DNA from: Solirubrobacteraceae bacterium
GTDB lineage: Bacteria > Actinomycetota > Thermoleophilia > Solirubrobacterales > Solirubrobacteraceae
DNA length: 49,562 bases
NCBI GenBank assembly: GCA_017744415.1
Contig: JAGIBJ010000059.1
Location: 1 to 49,562 of the forward strand
Reading direction: 5' to 3'
This document shows, piece after piece, positions 1 through 7,780 of this stretch; the stretch's first letter is position 1; each line of letters opens with the position of its first letter. Under the pieces are notes generated by a model. That model searched no databases. It was not told the DNA's origin and saw only the letters and a program-made list of their open reading frames with translations. The position numbers and the translations under genes were made by a program.

Positions 1-762
1 GGTCGCCCTGCTGCAGGTTGTCCACGTCCTGCGTCGCCGAACCGGTGACCGCCGCACTGCCGATCACCGCATCGCCGCCATCGAGCTGCCAGTCGCCGCC
101 GCCCGACAGCGTGCCCATGATCGAGGCGCCACCGCCGATGTCGGTGCCATCGCCGATGACGACGCCCGCCGAGATGCGGGCGCGAGGTGAGCACCGAGGC
201 GCACGCGGTCGGCGTCGCCGATGCGCACGCCCGACGGCGCGACGTAGTCGGTCATCCGCGGGAACTTGTCGATCGACGTGACCGCGACCGGGCGGCCGGC
301 GGCGCGGAGACGCATGCGCGTCTGCTCGAAGCCGTCGACGGCGCACGGACCCTGGCTCGTCCACACGACGTTCTGGAGGATCCCGAACTGGCCGTCGAGG
401 CTCAGTTCGTGCGGGCGCACCAGGCGGTGCGAGAGCAGGTGCAGGCGCAGGTAGACGTCGTGAGCATCCGTCGGCGGCGCATCGAGATCCTCGATGAAGG
501 TGGCGACTGCGACGAGTTCGACGCCGCGCGCCTCGTCGGAGCCGGTGGCGCCAGCGAGGGAGCTGCCACCGAGATCAGACGCTGCAGCGTGACGCAGGCG
601 CACCGTGCCCGTGGAGCTGAGGCCGGCCTTCGCGGCGAGTTCAGCGCCGCCGAGCTCGGGAGCGGGGAAGAAGGTGTCGAGGACCGAGCCGTCCTTCGCG
701 ATCGTCGCGAGGCCGACGCCGGCGGCAGAGCGGGAGCTGGACGTGGAAGCAGGCTGGGTCAC
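1..762 (-). pseudogene. dapD: DapD (tetrahydrodipicolinate N-succinyltransferase), internally deleted and frameshifted, 3' end outside window
   Basis: DapD transfers succinyl from succinyl-CoA to tetrahydrodipicolinate in the cytoplasmic lysine/DAP pathway. The N-terminal part reads like actinobacterial DapD ([75 protein letters not shown]). At about 178-182 the frame then becomes nonsense. The expected continuation, [21 protein letters not shown], is present immediately downstream in another frame and stays open to base 1. Compared from memory with M. tuberculosis DapD, about 25 residues (the HEGFVN...MVEG segment) are absent, roughly 73 bases, which explains the shift. The GTG start at 762 overlaps the dapC stop (GTGA), so translation is coupled. 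It could be a real loss or an assembly error; the family call is firm. Confidence 0.85.
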
Positions 763-2153
763 GCGCCTGAGGCTACCTGCGCCATGCGCTCGGCGGCCTC
801 GTGGCATCGCTCGATCGTCGGCACCAGCGCCACGCGCACGTAGGCGCCGTAGTCGTCACCGAAGAACGAGCCGGGAGCGACGACGATCCCGTGCGACGCG
901 AGCAGCGCCGCCGCGTGCTCGGCCGGGCGTGGGCGTCGTGCCGGCTGCGTCGGCCAGGCGCGGGCCGGATCGACCGGCTCCTCGGCCCCGAAGCGTCCGC
1001 GGAGCTGCCACGCGAGATGCGCGATCTCCGGCGTCGGCGCATGCTCCGGATCGAGCCATGCGGCGCCCTCCGGGAGCCGGAGCCAGCGGAAGAACGAGCC
1101 GGGGCCCCCGGCATTCACGAGCCCGAGGGCATCAAGGCCGGGCTGGAGCGCATCGAGCTTGTGGCGGTAGCGCTCGCGGGCCTCGTCGACGTGCACCTCG
1201 TCCTTCCAGGCCGCCGTGGCCGCCGCCTGCACGAACGCCTGAGGCGCGGTGCCGATGCTCGGCCGCCAGCGCTGGAGGAGGCCGATGAGGGCCGGATCGC
1301 CGGCGACGAACCCGCTCCGGATCCCTGGCATCGAGCTGCGCTTGCTCAGCGTGTTGATCACGAGCACGCCCGTGAGGTCGGTGAGCTGGAGCGCTCCGGG
1401 CGGCGCATCGCCCTCGAACCACAACTCGCTGTAGGCCTCGTCGACCGCCAGGATCACCCCGTGCCTGCGGCACAATTCGGCGGCACGCTCGAGCCACTCG
1501 AGCGGTGTGACGGCGCCCGTCGGGTTGTGGGGGGAGTTGACCCAGAGGATCGCGAGGTCGTCCCAGTTGTGGATGCGGTCGAGATCCGGGAGCCAGCCGC
1601 CGGCCTCGGTGAGCTTGAGGTCTTGGCGGTAAGCGCCGGCCATCCGCGCGCCCATCTCGTAGACGGGGTAGGCCGGCACCGGCAGCGCCACCGTGCGGCG
1701 CGGCGCGAACTCGACCGAGTCCCAGCCGAGCCCGTCGACGCCGCCATCGTCCGCGGAGAACGTGACCGAGTACCCCTCGCGATCGGTGAACGCCTGCGCC
1801 AGCGAATACACGACCTCCTTGGCGCCGAGCGTCGGGATGATCTGGCGGTCGGGGTCGAGCCGCCGGCCGTAGCGGTGCAGGACCCAATCGGCGATCGTTT
1901 GCCGCAGCTCCGGACGCCCGACTGCGGTGGGGTAGGGCGATTGCGGCGTGAGGCCGTCGATCAGCGCCTGGCGGATGAAGAGCGGTGTCTCCTCCTGCGG
2001 CTCGCCGACGCCGAGGTCGATCAGCCCGCCCGGGGCTCCGTTCGCGATGGCGCGCGCGTGCGCGAGGCGCTGGAACGGGTAGGTGGTGGCGTTGCGCAGC
2101 GCGGGGTTGACCGCGAACGGCACATGCCCGGTTGGCAGCGTGAAATCGTTCAC
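759..2153 (-). CDS. dapC: Succinyldiaminopimelate transaminase DapC
   Basis: PLP-dependent fold-type I aminotransferase of 464 residues that makes N-succinyl-LL-2,6-diaminopimelate in the succinylase branch of DAP/lysine synthesis. Visible features are VNSPHNPTG near residues 205-213, the AVDEAYSELW segment near 236-245, and the Schiff-base lysine in NTLSKRSSMPG at Lys271. A roughly 30-residue stretch around 122-153 (DREGYSVTFSADDGG...) lies between LAQAF and ALPVPAYPVY and looks like a lineage-specific insertion. The GTG start at 2153 follows the dapE stop with one base between them, and the stop overlaps the dapD start. The three genes are therefore one coupled dapE-dapC-dapD operon, which supports this call over a generic aspartate aminotransferase. 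Confidence 0.88.
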   Translation of the reverse strand: MNDFTLPTGHVPFAVNPALRNATTYPFQRLAHARAIANGAPGGLIDLGVGEPQEETPLFIRQALIDGLTPQSPYPTAVGRPELRQTIADWVLHRYGRRLDPDRQIIPTLGAKEVVYSLAQAFTDREGYSVTFSADDGGVDGLGWDSVEFAPRRTVALPVPAYPVYEMGARMAGAYRQDLKLTEAGGWLPDLDRIHNWDDLAILWVNSPHNPTGAVTPLEWLERAAELCRRHGVILAVDEAYSELWFEGDAPPGALQLTDLTGVLVINTLSKRSSMPGIRSGFVAGDPALIGLLQRWRPSIGTAPQAFVQAAATAAWKDEVHVDEARERYRHKLDALQPGLDALGLVNAGGPGSFFRWLRLPEGAAWLDPEHAPTPEIAHLAWQLRGRFGAEEPVDPARAWPTQPARRPRPAEHAAALLASHGIVVAPGSFFGDDYGAYVRVALVPTIERCHEAAERMAQVASGA

Positions 2154-2154
2154 C

Positions 2155-3327
2155 TCAGCCCTCGGCGCCTTCGCGGATCAGGTGCGAGAGGAGCGCGTGG
2201 GCGTGCGCGAGCGCGTCGATGCCGACCGACTCGTGCACCTGGTGGGCGAGCGGCGGATCTCCCGGGCCGAAGTTGATCGCGTCGACGCCGGCGGCCGTGA
2301 ACTCGGCGACGGGCGTCCACGCCTGCTTCGGCTCCGCCGGCGCGCCGCTCAGCTCGATGAGGCGCTGCGCGAGCGGGTGGTCGAGGGTGACGGCACCCGA
2401 CGGCGCATGGCCGATCACCATCGCGTCACCAAATCCGTGCAGGTGGTGCTCGAGCGTCGTCTCCGCACGGTCGGGGCTCATCCCAGGCGGATACCGATAA
2501 TTGATGTCGATCTCCGCCTCGCCAGGAACCACGTTGCGGGCCACGCCGCCACGCACGCCCGTGGCGGTGACGCACTCCGCGTAGCCGAGGCCTGCGAACT
2601 GGTGGTGCACCGGCTCGATCCCCGCGAGGTGGGTGAGCGCGACGCCCACCTTGTCGAGCGCGTTGTCGCCCTGCCATGGGCGCGCCGAATGGGCGCTGCG
2701 CCCATGTACCTGGAGCGTGACGTTGAGATTGCCGAGGCACCCGCCCTGCACGAGCCCGGCGGTCGGCTCCATGACGACGCCGAGCGCAGTGTCGGTGATC
2801 CGCAGGCCACCGGCCAGCTCGGGTGCCGACGGGGCGAGCTCGGCCTCGGCCGCGATCAACGGGGTGAGGGCGGAGTCGCCGAACGGAAGCTCTTCGCGCG
2901 CGAAGAGCACGCCGCCGATCGCGCAGGCGAGCTGCGACTCCTCCGGCCAGAGATCGCAGAGCAGCTCGACGATCACGGCGCAGGCGCCCTTCATGTCGGT
3001 CGCGCCGAGACCGTGCACGCGGCCCTCGCCGATGCGGCCCGGCAGGTTGCCCTGCTCCGGCACGGTGTCGAGGTGGCCGGCCAGGCTCACGAGCGGGCGG
3101 CCGGCGGCGCCGGGGGCGGCGAGGTGGCCGGCGAGCAGGGCGTCGTGGCCTCCGGCCCAGCGGTAGGGCACGCCGGCATCGTCGAACCGCGCGGCGCAGT
3201 GCTCGAGCGCGGCCTGCTCGTCCCACGAGGGCGAGGGAATGTTCACCAGCGCGAGCGTGGCCTCGGCGAGGCGCTGCGCGAGGGCCAAATCGGCCAGAGT
3301 GGTGATCGGGTGCTCAGGGTCGCCCAT
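2155..3327 (-). CDS. dapE: Succinyl-diaminopimelate desuccinylase DapE
   Basis: M20-family zinc peptidase (390 residues) that removes succinate from N-succinyl-LL-DAP, giving LL-DAP for lysine and peptidoglycan. Metal and catalytic motifs are visible: SLAGHLDTVP (His85, Asp87), ATDMKG (Asp111, bridging) and FAREELPFG (Glu145/Glu146, general base region). The dimerisation lid contains GRSAHSARPWQGDNAL, and INFGPGDPPLAHQVHES sits near the C-terminus. The start is ATG at 3327. No convincing Shine-Dalgarno is seen. It is the first gene of the dapE-dapC-dapD operon, and the upstream gap holds a long inverted repeat. M20 enzymes vary in substrate, but the neighbours settle the role. Confidence 0.9.
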   Translation of the reverse strand: MGDPEHPITTLADLALAQRLAEATLALVNIPSPSWDEQAALEHCAARFDDAGVPYRWAGGHDALLAGHLAAPGAAGRPLVSLAGHLDTVPEQGNLPGRIGEGRVHGLGATDMKGACAVIVELLCDLWPEESQLACAIGGVLFAREELPFGDSALTPLIAAEAELAPSAPELAGGLRITDTALGVVMEPTAGLVQGGCLGNLNVTLQVHGRSAHSARPWQGDNALDKVGVALTHLAGIEPVHHQFAGLGYAECVTATGVRGGVARNVVPGEAEIDINYRYPPGMSPDRAETTLEHHLHGFGDAMVIGHAPSGAVTLDHPLAQRLIELSGAPAEPKQAWTPVAEFTAAGVDAINFGPGDPPLAHQVHESVGIDALAHAHALLSHLIREGAEG

Positions 3328-3375
3328 CGACGCACCAGCCTAGAGCCCGCCGCACACGGATCGTGCGCCGCCGGG

Positions 3376-3426
3376 CCGAACGTGAATCGTGCGCGAGAGG
3401 GGGCACGCAGGACGATTCACGTTCGG
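3376..3426. repeat. Perfect 15-bp inverted repeat between the 2TM gene and dapE
   Basis: CCGAACGTGAATCGT (3376-3390) and its exact reverse complement (3412-3426) are separated by 21 bases. The repeat begins 14 bases after the stop of the minus-strand 2TM gene and ends about 50 bases before dapE. No U-run follows it. It could terminate the cyclase-padR-2TM operon, be a regulatory hairpin in the dapE leader, or be an extragenic repeat: GGACGATTCACG at its right arm recurs at 24661-24672. A second small hairpin, CGCAC-N7-GTGCG, lies at 3351-3367. Confidence 0.75.
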
Positions 3427-3439
3427 CAGCTCAGGGCCG

Positions 3440-3724
3440 TCAGCGTTTGGGGCGCACCCAACGCTCGACCGCGGCGTAGTGGGCGACGAGCCCGATGCCC
3501 CAGCCCATGAGCGGGTAGACGAACCACGGGTAACCGCCGCCGTTCATGAACCACGTCATGACGAGCAGCAGGTTGACCGCGATGAACACCGCCGCGTGGA
3601 TGCGGAAGCCGGTGTTCACCCACGCGCCGACGTAGGACTGCGCGGCATTGCCTCGCTCCTTGCGGCGTTCGTGCTCTGCGGCTTCCACGCGCGCGGCGGC
3701 GCGGGCGAACGGATCATCGGTCAT
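3440..3724 (-). CDS. 2TM-domain membrane protein
   Basis: A 94-residue protein with a charged N-terminus (RVEAAEHERRKER) and two membrane segments, IHAAVFIAVNLLLVMTWF (about 42-59) and WFVYPLMGWGIGLVAHYAA (about 66-84), joined by a short GGGYP turn. This matches the layout of the small 2TM domain (Pfam 2TM), often found beside or fused to transcription regulators. The start chosen is ATG at 3724, giving MTDDPFARAA, which overlaps the end of the padR gene by 11 bases and implies coupling. The function is unknown. The last gene of an HTH-cyclase/PadR/2TM operon is a plausible membrane partner or target of the regulator. Confidence 0.75.
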   Translation of the reverse strand: MTDDPFARAAARVEAAEHERRKERGNAAQSYVGAWVNTGFRIHAAVFIAVNLLLVMTWFMNGGGYPWFVYPLMGWGIGLVAHYAAVERWVRPKR

Positions 3725-4205
3725 GGCCATTCCTTGCATGGGACGAGGGGGCTGTGAGGGAAGGTGCGGGGTGGAGGAGCGCCTCGACGTCGTCGGCGGC
3801 GCGGTCGAGGATCTCGGCGGTGCGGCGAGCGTCGACTCGGCCCGCCAGCGGCAACAGGCGAGCACGGAGGCGGTCGACCTGCTCGGGGAGACCGTCGCCG
3901 ACGCGCAGCAGCACGCCGGTACGTACCTCGAGATCGGCGAGCTGCTCGAGACGACCATCGAGAGCCTGCGCGCCGGGCTCGGTGAGTTCGTAGACCACCT
4001 TGCCGTCGATCGGTGCACCGGCGACCAGGCCCTCGGTCTCGAGGGCCTCGACGGCCGGGTAGATCGTCCCCGGCGACGGGCGGTAGCCCGGCCCGAAGAG
4101 GCGCGCAAGCTCGGCCATCAGGTCATAGCCGTGGCGCGGGCGCTCACGGACGAGCCAAAGGAGGACGAGCGGCAGCTCGCCGTGCTTGAAGAAGCGGGGA
4201 GGCAC
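3714..4205 (-). CDS. PadR-family transcription regulator
   Basis: A 163-residue PadR-type winged-helix repressor. The N-terminal domain contains ELPLVLLWLVRERPRHGYDLMAEL, then the typical PadR recognition part SPGTIYPAVEALETEGLVAG and the wing VVYELTEPGAQAL. The C-terminal third (about 95-150) is a helical dimerisation region rich in Leu/Arg. The ligand is unknown. It starts 9 bases after the stop of the HTH-cyclase gene and overlaps the 2TM gene, so it sits inside a three-gene operon. PadR genes next to small membrane proteins often autoregulate their own operon; that is inference here. Confidence 0.85.
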   Translation of the reverse strand: MPPRFFKHGELPLVLLWLVRERPRHGYDLMAELARLFGPGYRPSPGTIYPAVEALETEGLVAGAPIDGKVVYELTEPGAQALDGRLEQLADLEVRTGVLLRVGDGLPEQVDRLRARLLPLAGRVDARRTAEILDRAADDVEALLHPAPSLTAPSSHARNGHDR

Positions 4206-4214
4206 GAGTGCGCG

Positions 4215-5078
4215 TCAGGCGATCGGGGCGGCCGGGGTGGAGCGGTCGCGGTCGGTTCGTGAGCGGCTGCCGCCACCGCGCGTGCGCTCCGGGTTCGGAT
4301 CGAACAGCGCGAAGGTCGGCACGGGCACGCTGAGCCCCTTGAGCTCCTGGGCCCCGCGCTCGCTGAGGCCGAAGCCGGTGGTGCCTTCGAGGGCATCGGC
4401 GACGGCCTGCGAGAGCAGCACCTCGCCCGACTCCGCACGGTCACACAGGCGACTCGCGGCGATCACGGTGGAGCCGTGCAGATCCTCGCCTTCGCGCAGC
4501 ACCGGGCCGCGGTGCATGCCGACCCGCAGCCCGAGGCCGTCGGCATCGGCGCCGACCGTGCGCTGCATGTCGAGGGCGCACCGGGCAGCCGCGTGCGCAT
4601 CCGCGAAGGCGACCATCAGCCCGTCGCCGAGGCCCTTCACCTCGTGACCGCCGTTGCGGGTCACCGCCTTGCGGAGCAGCGCGAAGTGGCGCAGGCGCCG
4701 CTCGTGGGCGCCGAGCTCGCCGTGCTCGGCGATCATCTGCGTGGACGCGACGAGATCCGTGAAGAGCACGACGATGTCGCCGAGGAACCGGCCGCGATCG
4801 GCGAGGGCCGCCGCTCCGGCCTCGGTGAGCGTGTAGCGCGCGAGGCGGCCCGGGCCGCCGCCGGCATGGCGGATCAGCCCCTCGCGCTCCAGCTCCTGAA
4901 GGGCGTGGCGCACGCGGCTGCTCGGCTCGCCCAGCACCTTCGCGAGGGTGCGGCCGGTCGCCTCGCTGGCGTGGAGGGCCTCGGCGGCGTCGAGGAGCAG
5001 TTCGGGCGTGCTCCGGCGGCCGGTGAGGCGCGGGACGGAGCTGGTGGAGAGGTTGGAACTGACCGGCATGGCGGGCAC
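4215..5078 (-). CDS. Winged-helix / class III nucleotide cyclase-homology fusion protein
   Basis: A 287-residue protein. Residues about 20-98 form a winged helix (TPELLLDAAEALHASEATGRTLAKVLG, then SSRVRHALQELEREGLIRHAGGGPGR). Residues about 100-270 are a class III adenylate/guanylate cyclase homology domain: VVLFTDLVASTQM (metal Asp108), EVKGLGDGLM (Lys148 and metal Asp152), and DLHGSTVIAASRL (Asp199, Arg210). The position normally held by the transition-state Asn (VNxAAR) is Ile206, so catalysis may be weak or lost. The GTG at 5078 was used; an ATG at 5069 is an alternative. It heads an operon with padR and the 2TM gene, and a dyad-symmetric AT-richer element lies just upstream. It could be a DNA-binding nucleotide sensor instead of an enzyme. 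Confidence 0.8.
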   Translation of the reverse strand: MPAMPVSSNLSTSSVPRLTGRRSTPELLLDAAEALHASEATGRTLAKVLGEPSSRVRHALQELEREGLIRHAGGGPGRLARYTLTEAGAAALADRGRFLGDIVVLFTDLVASTQMIAEHGELGAHERRLRHFALLRKAVTRNGGHEVKGLGDGLMVAFADAHAAARCALDMQRTVGADADGLGLRVGMHRGPVLREGEDLHGSTVIAASRLCDRAESGEVLLSQAVADALEGTTGFGLSERGAQELKGLSVPVPTFALFDPNPERTRGGGSRSRTDRDRSTPAAPIA

Positions 5079-5086
5079 CTACGATT

Positions 5087-5120
5087 CGGTTACGAAGAAC
5101 ATATCGAAACCGTTACGAAG
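5087..5120. promoter_or_regulatory. Probable operator upstream of the HTH-cyclase gene
   Basis: CGGTTACGA (5087-5095) and TCGAAACCG (5104-5112) form an inverted repeat with one mismatch and an 8-base spacer, followed directly by a second GTTACGAAG (5112-5120). The element starts 9 bases upstream of the GTG start and is clearly AT-richer than its surroundings. The 8-mer GTTACGAA recurs in the palindrome in front of lon (24636-24654). The winged helix encoded by the adjacent gene, or PadR, are candidate binders; this is inference. Confidence 0.5.
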
Positions 5121-5218
5121 TTCTGTGCGGCCGCTCCAGACGGACGGACGGCCGACCTCCGCAGGCGTTTCGGAGCGCTTCCACTCAGTTCGCGCCAGTT
5201 GCGTCCGATCCAGCAACC

Positions 5219-5818
5219 ATGGAGCTGAAGGCCAGCACCGCGCGTTTGCAGTGGTTTCAGGCAGGATTCGACCTGCGGGACCTCTCGCGTGCGGCGACGG
5301 CCGGTCCGCGTTCCGTGGAGCTGTGGCTCGGCGCCGCCGACCGCGCGGAGGCGGTGCAGATGGCGGCCGCGCGCGAGGTGCGTCTCGCCGGCCGCGCTGA
5401 GCACACTCGCCGCATCGCGCAACGCCGCCCACTCGCGCCATTGGTGCCGAGCGTCCGCGAGGCGCTGGCACCAGAGCTGGCCGAGCTCGCCGATCGCCCG
5501 TGGGCCATCGTCGAGGGCTGCTTGGTGCAGGCCATCGAGGACGCCGACATCATCGCGGCCGAGTGGCTCGAGGTCACCGGCGGCGATGTCACAGTCGCCG
5601 AGCGGTCGATCAATCGCCTGCACCTCTGGGATGCTCTCGACGACGAGGAGCCCGGTGAAGAACACGATGATCTCGCCGCCGCGGCGGCACTCGCACGAGC
5701 CTGGCAGCGGCGCCTCGCGCGGGTGCCCGGGGCCGAGCGCGTCGTGATCGAGCTCACGTCGTCGGCCGATGGGCCGGAACTCACCGCGTTCCGCTGGAAC
5801 GTCGCCGCTCGCGTCTGA
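5219..5818 (+). CDS. Uncharacterised acidic 199-residue protein
   Basis: No family was recognised. The ORF starts MELKASTARLQWFQAGFDL and ends FRWNVAARV. It is mostly helical, Ala/Glu/Arg-rich, with a conserved-looking core (RPWAIVEGCLVQAIEDADIIAAEWLEV) and an acidic Asp/Glu patch near residues 140-152 (DALDDEEPGEEHDD). No signal peptide or membrane segment is seen. Codon use matches the flanking genes, which supports it being real. It is divergent from the HTH-cyclase operon (140-base gap) and lies 72 bases before hflX on the same strand, so it could share a transcript with hflX. Confidence 0.55.
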   Translation: MELKASTARLQWFQAGFDLRDLSRAATAGPRSVELWLGAADRAEAVQMAAAREVRLAGRAEHTRRIAQRRPLAPLVPSVREALAPELAELADRPWAIVEGCLVQAIEDADIIAAEWLEVTGGDVTVAERSINRLHLWDALDDEEPGEEHDDLAAAAALARAWQRRLARVPGAERVVIELTSSADGPELTAFRWNVAARV

Positions 5819-5890
5819 GCGGGCGGCGCGCCGATCCGGCGCCTCACCACCCGCGACGGGCCGTGCTGCGGCCCCTAGAATGGGTGATGA

Positions 5891-7321
5891 GTGAAGCAGC
5901 GCCCTGACGACCAGCACGACGAACGCATCCGCGAGCCCGAAGAGCTCGCGCAGGACGAGTGGTACCCGGAGCTGGACGAGGACGACGGACTCGAAGGTGA
6001 CGGCGAGGGCGCCGAGCGCCGCCGCCGCCGTGCCGATGCCATCGATCCGAACGCCGTCGACGAGATTCGCGCGGCACGCGAGCGCCAGCACGCGCTCATG
6101 GTGGGCGTGCTCCTCCCCGGCGAGGATCTTGCCGAGCTCGCGGAGCTTCTCAAGACCGCCCAGGTCGACGTGGTCGGCCAGCTGATCCAGCACCGCGACG
6201 ATCCGCACCCGAACAGCTACGTTGGGCCCGGCAAGGTCACCGAGGTCAAGCGCCTCGCGAAGCAGCTCGGTGCCAACGTGATCGTCACCGACGATGAGCT
6301 CTCGCCGCGACAGGAGCGCAACCTCGAGAAGGAACTAGGCCTGCCGGTGATCGACCGCACCGCGCTGATCCTCGACATCTTCGCCGGGCACGCCCATTCC
6401 GCCGAGGGCAAGCTGCAGGTGGAGCTCGCGCAGCTCCAATACAACATGGCCCGCATGCGTGGCCTGTGGAACCACCTCGACCGCCTCGGCGACGGTGGCG
6501 TCGGCACGCGTGGTCCTGGTGAGACGCAGATCGAGACCGATCGCCGCCTCGCGCGCCACCGGATCAGCCAGCTGCGCCGCCGCCTTGCGTCCGTCAGCGA
6601 GCACCGCTCGACGATGCGGGCCGAGCGCGAGCGCACGAAGCTCCCCGCGCTGGCCCTCGCCGGCTACACGAACGCCGGCAAGTCGACGCTGCTGCACGCC
6701 CTCTCCGGGGCCGAGATCAGCACGGGCGACATGCTCTTCCACACCCTCGATCCCGCCACGCGCACCGCGCGCCTCGGCGGCCGCCCGTATCTCATCACCG
6801 ACACCGTCGGGTTCATCCGCAAGCTGCCCCACCAGCTCGTCGACGCCTTCGGCGCGACGCTCACGGAGACGAAGCTCGCCGACCTGATCCTGCACGTCGT
6901 CGACGCCTCGGAGGAGGACGAGATGCGCGCCGGCACGATTCAGACGGTCGAGGACGTGCTCGACGACATCGGCGCAGGTGAGCGGCCCCGGCTGCTCGTC
7001 CTGAACAAGATCGATCGCCTCAGCGACGAGGAGCGCGAGGGCCTGCGGTTCCGTCACCCCGAGGCCGTGCTCGTCTCCTCCGTCACCGGCGAGGGGCTCG
7101 AGCTCCTCACCGAGGTGATCGAGCGCGCGTTCGAGAAGACCGCCCGCACCATGGAGCTGCTCGTTCCCTACGGCGACGGCCAGGTGGTCGCCGAGCTCTA
7201 CGGCCTTGACGCCGAGCTCGAGCGCGAGGACGTGCCCGAGGGCGTGCGCATCAAGGCGCGCATCCCGAACCAGCGCGCCGGCAAGTTCGAGCGTTACGCC
7301 GTCGCCGGCACCGCCGCCTGA
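5891..7321 (+). CDS. hflX: GTPase HflX
   Basis: A 476-residue ribosome-associated GTPase that splits stalled 70S ribosomes after stress. The N-terminal HflX domain is present (VGVLLPGEDLAELAELLKTAQVDVVGQL, then NSYVGPGKVTEVKRLAKQLGANVIVTDDEL), with the helical linker GGVGTRGPGETQIETDRR. The G domain has G1 GYTNAGKS at 258-265, G3 DTVGF, G4 NKID and a G5-like VSSVTGEG. A C-terminal extension (LLVPYGDGQVVAELYGLD) follows. The first 45 residues are a very acidic, poorly conserved tail. The GTG at 5891 is the start used; ATG at 5887 is out of frame. dut starts at the next base after its stop. Confidence 0.93.
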   Translation: MKQRPDDQHDERIREPEELAQDEWYPELDEDDGLEGDGEGAERRRRRADAIDPNAVDEIRAARERQHALMVGVLLPGEDLAELAELLKTAQVDVVGQLIQHRDDPHPNSYVGPGKVTEVKRLAKQLGANVIVTDDELSPRQERNLEKELGLPVIDRTALILDIFAGHAHSAEGKLQVELAQLQYNMARMRGLWNHLDRLGDGGVGTRGPGETQIETDRRLARHRISQLRRRLASVSEHRSTMRAERERTKLPALALAGYTNAGKSTLLHALSGAEISTGDMLFHTLDPATRTARLGGRPYLITDTVGFIRKLPHQLVDAFGATLTETKLADLILHVVDASEEDEMRAGTIQTVEDVLDDIGAGERPRLLVLNKIDRLSDEEREGLRFRHPEAVLVSSVTGEGLELLTEVIERAFEKTARTMELLVPYGDGQVVAELYGLDAELEREDVPEGVRIKARIPNQRAGKFERYAVAGTAA

Positions 7322-7768
7322 ATGTCAGCCGAGCTCGCCGTCCAGGCGCTCGACGAGGCCGCGATCGTGCCGCGGCGGGCTCACGCCGGTGATGCCGGCC
7401 TGGATCTCTCGATCCTGGAAGCGGTGCGCCTGGAGCCGGGTGAGCGGGCGAGGGTGCGGACGGGCATCGCGGTCGCGATCCCTGAGGGGCATGCCGGGTT
7501 CGTCGTGCCGCGGTCGGGTCTCGCCGCACGACTCGGCCTCTCCGTGGTGAACACACCCGGGATCATCGACGCCGGCTACCGCGGCGAGCTCCTCGTGCTG
7601 CTCCTCAACACGGATCGCACCGAGACGATCGAGCTCGCGGCCGGCGAGCGCGTCGCCCAGCTGCTCGTGGTGCCCGTCGCGCTGCCGCAGGTGGTCGCCG
7701 TGAGCGAGCTCCCGGCCGCGGGTGACGCCCGCGGCACCGGCGGTTACGGCTCCACCGGCACCGCGTAG
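7322..7768 (+). CDS. dut: Deoxyuridine 5'-triphosphate nucleotidohydrolase (dUTPase)
   Basis: A 148-residue trimeric dUTPase that hydrolyses dUTP to dUMP and pyrophosphate, keeping uracil out of DNA and feeding dTMP synthesis. The five family motifs are visible: GDAGLDL, the PRSGLAARLGL uracil/phosphate region, NTPGIIDAGYRGEL with the catalytic Asp, RVAQLLVVP, and the flexible C-terminal RGTGGYGSTG P-loop-like motif. Length is normal for bacterial enzymes. The ATG at 7322 directly follows the hflX TGA with no spacer, so the two are probably translationally coupled. The downstream membrane-protein gene starts 12 bases later. Confidence 0.93.
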   Translation: MSAELAVQALDEAAIVPRRAHAGDAGLDLSILEAVRLEPGERARVRTGIAVAIPEGHAGFVVPRSGLAARLGLSVVNTPGIIDAGYRGELLVLLLNTDRTETIELAAGERVAQLLVVPVALPQVVAVSELPAAGDARGTGGYGSTGTA

Positions 7769-7780
7769 CCCCACCCGCGC

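Noticed and set aside
801..2276. Long plus-strand open frame opposite dapC
   Set aside because: It is antisense to a clear aminotransferase. The translation is Arg/Glu/Val-rich without motifs, a usual artefact of high GC.
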